Below, one piece after another: positions 55,788-64,000 of a stretch of 64,000 nt of DNA. The stretch spans positions 868,001-932,000 of the forward strand of contig CM074766.1 in assembly GCA_037355855.1 (NCBI GenBank). The letters are read 5' to 3'. The notes under the pieces were generated by a model. That model was not told the origin of the DNA. It searched no databases and saw nothing but the letters and a program-made list of their open reading frames with translations. Position 1 is the first letter of the stretch, and each line of letters begins with the position of its first letter. This stretch comes from Pseudo-nitzschia pungens. Its lineage: Eukaryota; Bacillariophyta; Bacillariophyceae; Bacillariales; Bacillariaceae. Made by a program: the position numbers and the translations under genes.

Positions 55788-57572
55788 ATGGCGACGATAC
55801 GGCAAAAAGGTGGCTTGTATGTCGCCGCTGCAGCGGTTGCGTTAATGCTCCTGTCGACAACAACAACAACCGTTTCTTCCGGTGTGCTCCGAGTTGAGGC
55901 CAAATCCCTGCGAGCGGATCCTCTCGCGGTTTCGTCCCTGCGTGGAGGAAAGCGAACATACACACAATCGAGACTCAGCGACAGAGGATTAGAAGAAGGT
56001 CAGGAGGGCGAAAACAACGAGAATGAAAACCCCGAGGAGGAAGGGCAGGAACAAGAGATGGAGGAAGAAGAGCATCAGGAGGAAGAGGCGGAGGGTGAAC
56101 AGGAGCAACAACAGCAGGAAAATGAAGAACAAGAGGAGGAGGAGGAAGAGCAGGGACAACAGCAACAGGAGAACAATTATGAGCAACAACAGGAAGGAAA
56201 CGACGAGGCCGTATATGACTACGGGAATGACGACGGGTATTCCAACGAAATCGTTGACGACGACGCGGCCTCGGGCCAGGTGAACGTGACGGAAATGGTG
56301 GACAATGTCAAGACTAGCATCACTGACCTCATGGACCGGTTCGACTACGACGTTGCCAACATGTGGAGCACCAGTCCAGCGGAATGGGACGACGAATTCT
56401 GGAAGGTCTTTGGAATCGTCGCAGGAATTTTTACCGTGCTGTTGTCGTGCATTATTTACATTTGCTGTTTGTGCTGTTGTGGAGGCGGTGATCCCCATAG
56501 CAAGGGGCTGCTCCTGGCAACCGAATCAGAAGCAGAAGATCATCGTCGCAGAAGAAGCCGACACACCCACCGAGGCCGTCGCTTCCTGAGCATGAGCCGC
56601 TCTGACGGAAGCGATACGGCTGGAGATGATACCACCGATCACACCCGTCGCTCCGACGGAAGTGATGACTGGGAAAATCCATTTACACTAATTGAGGACG
56701 CGGATAAAAACGAGGATTCCACCTCCAATCGCCTCCCGATGACCAGTCCGGTCTACGCTCGCGGGAGCAACGACGCTGGAGATTTCGATGCTGCTCTCAG
56801 TCCGATGAGCAGCAAGACCCAAAGAAGCGCTTCATTGGTTCGCAACAAAGGATCAAAAACCAGCACTAAAAGTTTTCGCAAAGCTCCAACTGTCAGTATC
56901 GACGAGAATGACAGCGAGAGTCAGAACAACGATGCCCAGAACAAGGAGGAAACCGGAGACACACTGAAAACAAGTTCTTCGGTTCTCAAAGAGCCTAGCG
57001 GCGGAATCATCAACGAAACAGTCGATGTTTGGAGCGAGTTTTTGGGCTTCAAAAAGTCTAAATATAACATTCCCCCGGTTGCACAGGTCAACCAAGAAGA
57101 AGACGAAGACATCAACCTCACGGACGACGAGAAAACAAGACGAGCCAGCAGAAGTCGGGGATCTTCGATGTCAGTGTCTTCCTCCAAGAAGAAAGTTAGA
57201 TCTCAGAGCAGCGGTGCGCTCAGTAGAACGGGGCACCAGATGCGCACCGGGACCTATACCAAACCTGAGGAAAGCAGCTCCAACCCTGAGGTAATGGTTC
57301 CCGCTGCCGCAACCTACAATGCCGAGACACCTATCGTGAGCAACAGTGGTGCAAACTCTGTTGCAAATTCCGCACGACAGACCAAATCCAACTCTCCTCG
57401 TCGGATCGCTTACATCAAGACCAAGAACCTTCTGAAAAGCTTTGCAGGCAACAAGACTCGGGGGGTCTCCCGAAAACCGCCCCTCATCAACACCACGTCT
57501 CTAGACCCCAAGGAAGAATCTTTGCTTAATGACAACGATTTAACGGGAGCTCAAGAGGGCGAACTCTCTTGA
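55788..57572 (+). CDS. Type I membrane protein: acidic Glu/Gln luminal domain, Cys-rich membrane junction
   Basis: The ATG at 55788 sits in CAACTATGGCG and gives 594 residues; the frame is open upstream without a better start. A signal peptide (VAAAAVALMLLSTTTTTV) is followed by SLRGGKRTY and a highly acidic Glu/Gln run (residues about 70-150, GAG/CAA/CAG repeats), then a short folded region ending WDDEFWKVFG. One membrane helix (IVAGIFTVLLSCIIY) leads into ICCLCCCGGG, a cluster of six cysteines suited to palmitoylation. The cytosolic part is a Ser/Arg-rich disordered tail (RRRRSRHTHRGRRFLS, SMSVSSSKKK) likely to be phosphorylated. No enzymatic domain. Such a layout would fit an organelle or silicalemma-type membrane protein, but that is inference. 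Confidence 0.75.
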   Translation: MATIRQKGGLYVAAAAVALMLLSTTTTTVSSGVLRVEAKSLRADPLAVSSLRGGKRTYTQSRLSDRGLEEGQEGENNENENPEEEGQEQEMEEEEHQEEEAEGEQEQQQQENEEQEEEEEEQGQQQQENNYEQQQEGNDEAVYDYGNDDGYSNEIVDDDAASGQVNVTEMVDNVKTSITDLMDRFDYDVANMWSTSPAEWDDEFWKVFGIVAGIFTVLLSCIIYICCLCCCGGGDPHSKGLLLATESEAEDHRRRRSRHTHRGRRFLSMSRSDGSDTAGDDTTDHTRRSDGSDDWENPFTLIEDADKNEDSTSNRLPMTSPVYARGSNDAGDFDAALSPMSSKTQRSASLVRNKGSKTSTKSFRKAPTVSIDENDSESQNNDAQNKEETGDTLKTSSSVLKEPSGGIINETVDVWSEFLGFKKSKYNIPPVAQVNQEEDEDINLTDDEKTRRASRSRGSSMSVSSSKKKVRSQSSGALSRTGHQMRTGTYTKPEESSSNPEVMVPAAATYNAETPIVSNSGANSVANSARQTKSNSPRRIAYIKTKNLLKSFAGNKTRGVSRKPPLINTTSLDPKEESLLNDNDLTGAQEGELS

Positions 57573-60010
57573 TTGAAATTGTTCGCATCGCGTTGAATCG
57601 AATCTCACACAGCACTTATCTATCAGACGGGATGAAGGACTACCTTTACCGATCCTCAAAAGGAGAAACTACGGGACTTGATCGATGGGATGGACCCACC
57701 GATCCCGTACATCCATCAAATTGAAAAACTTTTGAATCCACCATCCGAAGTTACATTCAATCAGTGTCTCACTACGTAATACACACATTGTGTGCCCCAT
57801 CAGTATAGTCAAATCCAAAAGAAATTTTTTGAATATGTAGCCTTGATAGTGATATTCCAGTTCACTATCCCTACTACAGGTCGTCCATATTTCGACATAT
57901 CAAAGAAACTGACGAGTGGCATGAATGGCAGCTATTTTAGATTCAATTCAAAAGTACGCGGCGCAACAACTTGTAAGGAATACTGTAGCATAGAACATCA
58001 CATTGCAGCATACACCTTCGACAACGCACGCGAGCACGCACACGCACACATCAAAACGACAACGACGTGGACGAGTTCCAATACTGCATATGGCTCGATG
58101 ATCCAATAGAACCCGTTGAATGATTCTGGGACGATACAAGAGAATACGATACCCAAAACAAGAACAGAGAAGCCAAGGGAAGTGAAACTCGGCGTCGTCT
58201 CGATCGTCGTTCCTACGAGAAATATAAAAATTCTATCTGGTATTACCAAAAATAAAAGGTCACTGCGATAAAGAATGGTTGGCAACTGCAAGAAAGAAAT
58301 GGTGTTTTTAATAGTGTGTAGTTGAAGCCTTGCTGATGCATTTACCTTTCATTTCGTTCCTCTGAAAACTTTACTGGACAGAATTCCAGTTGTTTTTGGT
58401 CAACCTTGCCGTTCTTCCAAACAATCTACTCGGCCGAGTTGTTGCCTAACCAACCTGCCGTTCCGATGTCAATAACATGACACTTTCCAAAGAAAATTGT
58501 TCTGTCCGCCCGCTACCCCCAAATCGTTGCTTCCATCTGACTCATGGGAGGAGCACTGAGTTCGCTTCCAGCGTTGTTCGAGAAGATCGAACGAAGGAGT
58601 TGTTTTGCGTTCCGATCTGATTCTGAATTACTGCTGGCGCCCCACCAATCCCCCTCGACGAATTGCAGTCAATCCATCGTCCATTCAATTCGTGCGTAAT
58701 TCCTCCTTCAAAGACAAACTGTGATCGGTATTGTGATCGCTCAGGTCCATCAGATCCGAGCATTGTTGAAGTGAGGAGGAACACGGACATGACAGAAAAT
58801 CGTCCAGGATTCTGCCCAGTAAGAGCATCCCACTAGACTCAAATGGGGTGCGATGGATAATGATCCCTTTGGTCGTTGAAAGTTCGTACATCGCAATCGA
58901 TTGGAGTTTTGTCAAGACGGACGGAGGCTCCCCGGATTTGTACGATGAGGCTGAATGAGTGTCTAATGAAAAAAATCAGTTTTGAAAGTTTAGCTTGGAT
59001 GGTTGATTTTGTGATATCCGGTGGAATCTTGTTTTTTTTGGGGGGGCACCAACGTTTGGTGCTTAGTGCGCACCTTGGAGCTGTGCCAATCGAAGTTGTT
59101 ACGAATTATGAAGTTTTTTGTGAGTGAAGTTTACAAGATACAATAAAACCGTATTGGCACATACCACAAGATCCGAGCGTTGGAGGATCAATTTCGAGAC
59201 GAAAACTCCGCGATGTTTTTGCTAAGCCCCGTCAACAACGGAACAAATTGTTTCATGTTCCATTGGATTGAAATCCGTTTTCTTTCATGTCATCTTTGTT
59301 TTTTGTCTTTGATGTGAAGATCCTCTTGTCCAACAAATAATAGTAATAATAGAATACGAAGTACGTAGTAGACAAGAGATTGTACGCATGCAAGAAAGGA
59401 GTTCGAAACTTTTTCTACCTGAGGCTGGGCTCTTTGGATCGAACCTACTGATCGAGGGCATTGATGGGACTAAGATTACCAACGCCATGATCGAGTAGGA
59501 CGCCAGATTTCGCCACTCGGAGCGGAGCGCGTACGGGCCTTCCAGGATCGCGAACACCAAAACCCGAACTTCATCTCGGGAACTGGAGGACGCGACGGTG
59601 GCTCCTCCGAGCCCGACTAGGTGCTGAACGAGACCACGCCAAGAAGGAGCATCCCGAATGCTTCAGTGCCGAGGCGGAGGCTTCGAACAGCCCGTCATAA
59701 GTGAGCTATGTACTACGTCGTTGGTTCGGTGAACAGTTCACGCAGCAGTTTTTCATGTTAAGAAATATCAAAATTAATACCCTTACGTGGATGGAACCAA
59801 ATGGCACTCATCATAAGAAATCGCTAGGCAGTGATTGATGGGTTCATCTTTTGTCCACTTCGCCCGATTGACTGCTCATTCCGACGATGGCTTCAGCGTT
59901 ACTTTCTTCCTTACCCAAGAAATGCACCCACTCAGCAGAACGTCTTTGTTGTTCGTCTTTTGGACAATCATTCCAGACAGAATAACAAAATGTTTCTGAT
60001 CATCAAACAA
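57573..60010. other. Intergenic spacer, no gene seen
   Basis: The longest frames lack any recognised domain. A minus-strand frame at 59285-59560 is the least unlikely but shows no supporting motif. No repeat stands out. Confidence 0.45.
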
Positions 60011-61404
60011 TTATTGGCCTCTTCGACTGGAGAAGCGTGTGCGAATACGGGTATCCACCACTTCACATGGTGTAGGAATCTGTGCGGATCCAACATCCCA
60101 GTACCTTACATGACCAAATTCACTTTCCATGATTCGAAGTATGGTCCCATAAAGCTCACCGCGTTCTTTTGAACGTTTTCTGGTCCTGTCATATGTTTCT
60201 TGGTACAGCGTGATCAACTCATTGAACCTAACTTGCGCCGGCCAGATACCGTTTCCGATGTATTTGTCCACATGCTGTGGGCATCTCGAAAATATGACAT
60301 CTGTTGAGGCCGTTGGCTGCTGTGCAACTGTCGAAACGAGTGTGTGACGTCTGGCCGGAGCCGTTGCCGGAATTGAGGAAACTGCGACGCCGCTGTGAGA
60401 ACCACAAATGTCCACGGGATCGGGGAGCGCAATCGATGGGTCGAAGGGGTACGAGTGGAACACAGATCCCCCACCAACGGGTCCACCATAATCCTGATAG
60501 ATTGAGCCGTAGACAATGACTCGTCCGGAATGACCGCTGGTCGACAGGGTCAGATCACCGCTGCCCACCAAAACCGATCCATGCCACTCGGAGGTTCGAC
60601 CGTTTCCGAGATCGACGCTCAACGCGTCGGGGAAATTCCACAGGATGCTCGACGTCATGCAGATCAGGAATCCACCCGGCCCGTATCCCATTCTGCGCTG
60701 GTAGGACATTGCTGCAGCGTTGGCGGCAATGGTTCTGCTTCCGTGAACGTTGATAAGAATGGTCTTGCCTTGGGCTATTGTCGCTGAACTTAATATCATG
60801 GGTGCGTCCTAGATAATCGTCGACCTGCTCAGGAAGAATGTTGAAGACCTGAAATTCCGAATCATCCGTGCACTCAAAGTTAGTTTCTCCCGTTTGGTTG
60901 CCCAGTCTTCGAATCGAACGGTTCCGGTCGATGGAAGCGATTTCCAGTACTGGGATTTCTTACGAAATATCTGTCTCATGTACTCGAAGTAGCTCAGGTC
61001 GTAGTTCGCTTCGTGGCGTTTTGCACCGGTCCCGATCTTCCAGCGCTCGAGGTTCGTGGCGCTTCCCTTGTAGACAATATCACACTTCATCCAAGACGCC
61101 TGGTCGAAGACCTGGATGTCGCGGTAAGCCACGATGTTCCCTCCAACTACGATGGCTGTCGCCGCCAGGGGTCGGTAACACATGCGTCCCGCTCCCCACG
61201 CCTGACGAAATTGCCGGGACCCTTCGAATCTACCACCACCAGGTTGCCGAGGACCACTAGGTTGCCCTCCACCTCGGCGCCATTTTTGCCGTAAAAGTTG
61301 TTACCCGCAAAAACGGAGATCGAGTCGTCGCTTCCCGAGTCGTTGTTGTAAAAGTCAGTGCTCACCCGAAAGCCGTTGCTGTGCTCGTGCCCATTCAGAA
61401 TCAA
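60011..61404 (-). pseudogene. Choice-of-anchor-A (collagen-binding-like) domain gene, frame broken
   Basis: Reading the minus strand across three shifts gives a recognisable choice-of-anchor-A domain: GKNGAEVEGNLVVLGNLVVVD; then CYRPLAATAIVVGGNIVAY; SLPSTGTVRFE; FECTDDSEFQVFNILPEQV; KTILINVHGSRT; ILWNFPDALSVDLGNG; GSVLVGSGDLTLS; SGHSGRVIVYGS; and VFHSYPFDPSIALPDP. This right-handed beta-helix-like domain occurs in surface or secreted proteins of bacteria and some protists, often binding collagen or polysaccharide. Breaks lie near 61215 (one base missing or two extra), near 60900 (same type) and near 60800 (one extra). The 5' limit is uncertain; the frame continues upstream past 61404 without an obvious start. 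A further tail of about 145 residues follows the domain. It is a decayed gene or a badly assembled one. Confidence 0.55.
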
Positions 61405-61609
61405 CCATTCCTCGCGTCCTCGACAGAACCTTGATCTGGGTGATGTTTACCGACCTTGTCGTCGCTGTCGCCTTGTTGGTTCCCAGAGGTCTCCAACGAA
61501 CGCACATCGGGTAGCGTGCATTCGCCATGTAATAAGGCGCTTTTTGGGTCGCCGCACAGGGCTCGAACCAACTTCGAATGAATCCCGCATTCGGTGTGGA
61601 TGGCTGCTG

Positions 61610-61735
61610 CAATATCTATCTATCCATAGATCTATCCATGGATCTATGCATCGATCTATTCATGGATCTATGCATCGATCTATGCATGGATCTATCCATC
61701 GATCCATCCTGTCCATCGATCTATCCGTCCAGCAT
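61610..61735. repeat. ATCTAT/CCATGG-type minisatellite
   Basis: About eleven copies of a 12-base-like unit (GATCTATCCATG, GATCTATGCATC and variants) lie just 3' of the second DUF4116 locus on its minus-strand sense. The unit contains near-palindromic ATGCAT and CCATGG cores. Confidence 0.9.
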
Positions 61736-61744
61736 TCGTTGGTT

Positions 61745-62821
61745 TCATTCCGGCGCTTGCGTCACGACCGCAACAATGGCGTCTCTCGAAAGCAACTCGA
61801 CCACTCTCGGGGTGCCTTTCGGAGCGGTGCGGATGGCGTCAAGATCTCTCCGCAATTCCTCGGACGCGAATCGCGGGGCAAAGCCCCACGCCTTCGCCTC
61901 GGCCAGCACGATCCGCTTGTTGCGTCTCGATTCCTCCGGAGCGTGCGCCGGTTGAGAGCCGTCCCCTTCGACGGCTCGCGGCACGATCTTCTCGTTGCTT
62001 CTGACTCCGCCCGTGGCGTACCCAAAGTTGGAGGGTTTGGGCGCGACGGCGATCTGCACCACGTCCTCGTTGCCGCGCAGTTCCTCGGAGGCGTGTCGGA
62101 AGGCCTTGTGGAAGCAGAAAATGGCTTTCTTCACTACGTTGGGGTTTTGTTTCGTGGCTCGGGAGGCATGTTCCAACACGCAACCATTCTATGACACGGC
62201 GGCGCAAACAACATCCTCGTTGTTTTTTTTCATGGCATCCGATGCGTATCGAAAGGCCCGGGGACAGTCCTCGATTGCAGCGAGCACGATCCTTTCGTTG
62301 TTTTTCAACAAGTCGTCCGATGCGCATCGAAAGGCTTCGGCAGCGTCGCTCGGTCGGCTCTGGATCGAAGCCAGCACGACCCCTTCGTTGCTTTTCGGTT
62401 CTTCCGAAGCATGTCTCAGATTGGCGCCACGATTTCTCACGACAGCCAGCACGATCCGCTCGTCGTTCTTCATTTCTTCCGAGGAGGCATGATGCAAGAG
62501 ATGGCCCCGTCCCTTTTTCGTTACCGCAGCAATGGTGACCCTCTCGTTGTCTTTCATTTCGTCCGAGGCATCCTCGAAGAGCCCGGGGTTATTTTCGATG
62601 GCAGCGATCAAACAAGCCAAAACGTCCTTCTCGTTGGATTCATCCGCAGCGTTCGGGGCATTGGAATCCGCTCCCGTCCCATCGGCAGCGGTTGCGGCCG
62701 CAACCCCCCGGTCGCGTTGCCTTTCGTTCGGGGCGGCACGTGTTTGTGATTGTGGCTTGGTTTCCGGGAGAGGACCGTCCTCGTGCTCCTCCTCCTCTTG
62801 GACCGCAGCGAGAGAACCCAT
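61745..62821 (-). pseudogene. DUF4116-repeat protein gene with an in-frame TAG
   Basis: From the ATG at 62821 (MGSLAAVQ) an acidic, Ala-rich N-terminus leads to about ten 24-residue DUF4116-type repeats, among them DNERVTIAAV, NDERIVLAVV, HASEEPKSNEGVV, NNERIVLAAI, FRYASDAMKKNNEDVV, and, past a TAG at 62189-62191, ASEELRGNEDVVQIAV. The reading frame is the same on both sides of the TAG, and the repeat consensus there would have Gln (AV-x-Q-N-G), so one C-to-T change of CAG would explain it. The upstream frame is open to 62986 without an ATG; in-frame Met codons lie at 62920 and 62821, and I prefer the latter. The region upstream to 63113 may hold a missing exon. Confidence 0.6.
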
Positions 62822-64000
62822 TTCCTCCGTGCCAAACAGGAAGGGACCGAGTGTTTCGTTCGTTGCGGCACGAAGCCTCCACACGAGGCCATGTCTTTTC
62901 CAGCAAGCAATCCGAACCATTGGAAGCTGCAGGGATCGGGTGGCAAACGACGTTGGATCCTTTCTGTGGAGCGGAGCGGGTCGCACAAATCATGGGAAAC
63001 CCTTCTCCGAGGCAGCGATCAAGCATTCGGAAGCGATCGAGATCGTGGATTGATGATAAGTATGAATATAAGCAATAGTATTGCGAATGTGACTTGCGAT
63101 CGCATGCATCCATACACGTTGTAACTTACCTGGCACGCGCAAGAGTGGTTGCCAAGATACTAGTAGTGGCATGACTGACTCGGAACGAAGGGAGACAGTC
63201 GTTCGAGTTTATTTTTGATTGTGATCGAATGTCGCCGGTATACCTTTACAGATTGCAGACAACAACTGCAGCGACTTGCCTGCGGAGGCCTGCGGTGCTC
63301 GTGCGGTCGACGGAGCTGCGTGCTGTGTGCAAGGACACCAGCAAGGATGGAAACGCAATTTCTTGTTCGTGCTCGTAATAGTAGCAGTAACTACTAGTAG
63401 TAGTAGTACTAGTAATAACCTCAACACTCGAACTCCGAACTCACAGTGGTGCTCGCAACCGCTGGTGCTGGACTTCTCACGTCTTGCTGCTGGTGAGGAC
63501 GTAGTACTACTAGTGAGTTCTTGGTACCTAGTAGTACTCCTTGAACTACAACAACTGCTGCTGTCTAGTACCTCGAAATGCATGATATCAATCAAAACAA
63601 TACTAAGCATGATTCTACTACTACTACTAGTAGTAGTACTAACAACAATAAAGTATTCAGCGACAACCTTCTTTCGCAGAAGCGTTCTTTACGACCGACT
63701 TGACCTCAGCAAAGCCGCGCTAGTAAGGGTGATGTGGAATGGTAGTAGTCTACTGCTTCTGCGGCATGCGGGTTCCGGATGGCATCGCAGGCTGCACCGT
63801 GAAGTATCGTGACTGATCAAATGCGTCTCGCTGCTATTCTTGGGTCGTATTGTAAACCGTGCATATATTTTGAATAGTATGCACTGTATATTAGTACAAC
63901 ACACGTACATAGGAGAGACGAATCACCGTATACGATTCCTTGTTGCATTCGGGATGTATAGGTGGGATCCTATTGCAGGTCGGTTCGCTACTATCGCTAT
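62822..64000. other. Terminal region with triplet hairpins
   Basis: ACT/AGT triplet blocks occur at about 63388-63415, 63505-63530 and 63612-63645. Short frames around them are low-complexity by-products. The window ends without a clear gene. GC drops after about 63800. Confidence 0.5.

Noticed and set aside
59285..59560. Minus-strand frame with ARSEW-type text near a GC-rich patch
   Set aside because: Considered as a remnant exon or transposon piece, but no domain, motif or consistent frame was found.

Overview
The window looks like nuclear DNA of a diatom, most likely a raphid pennate (a Pseudo-nitzschia or Nitzschia-like genome is my guess, not shown by the sequence). The reasons are: intron-containing genes with GTAAGT/GTACGT/GTGAGT donors; several nuclear proteins carrying the diatom bipartite plastid-targeting signature, a signal peptide followed by an A-x-A-F type cleavage motif (SASAF, PAAAF, EAFAF, SSAFAT); a plastid terminal oxidase; low-complexity-rich GC-biased coding sequence; and long repeat-filled AT-richer spacers. 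There is no operon structure, and I recognised no rRNA, tRNA or CRISPR.

Layout. 0-10 kb: a secreted Cys-rich protein (+), a class I/II PLP aminotransferase (+, with one frameshift), and a five-exon importin-13/transportin-3-like karyopherin (-). 10-15.6 kb: a gene-poor stretch holding a foldback-like element (about 11.35-13.23 kb) made of long inverted repeats around a roughly 1 kb minisatellite, with short palindromes around it. 15.6-23.4 kb: an AMBRA1/DCAF3-like WD40 protein (+, two frameshifts, one intron) and a plastid protein with a duplicated domain (+). 26-34 kb: a 1043-residue protein with a tandemly duplicated unknown domain (-), a plastid SnoaL/NTF2-like protein (-), and a low-complexity protein with a plastid and possibly thylakoid targeting signal (+). 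35-37 kb: a broken DUF4116-repeat gene (-) interrupted by a 16-copy minisatellite. 38-45 kb: a SulP transporter with STAS and cyclic-nucleotide-binding domains (-) and a plastid terminal oxidase (-). 47-57.6 kb: a diatom-specific hypothetical protein (+), an AAAP amino-acid transporter (+), a probably plastid DEAD-box helicase (-) and a type I membrane protein with an acidic luminal domain (+). 60-63 kb: a broken choice-of-anchor-A (collagen-binding-like) gene (-) and a second DUF4116 gene (-) with an in-frame stop.

The genes do not form one pathway. Shared themes are plastid import (five or six products), nuclear transport, autophagy/ubiquitin scaffolding and anion or amino-acid transport. 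A notable pattern is that four otherwise well-conserved loci (aminotransferase, AMBRA1-like, SulP, first DUF4116) hold ten frame breaks. Every one is cured by removing one base (four in one case), usually from a homopolymer. This points to insertion errors in the assembly before it points to biology.

The best candidates for something undescribed are the foldback/minisatellite element, the duplicated domain of the 26.3-29.4 kb gene, the duplicated plastid protein at 22.5 kb, and two dispersed families of short palindromes (GTAAG...CTTAC and ACT/AGT triplets) that fill the spacers.
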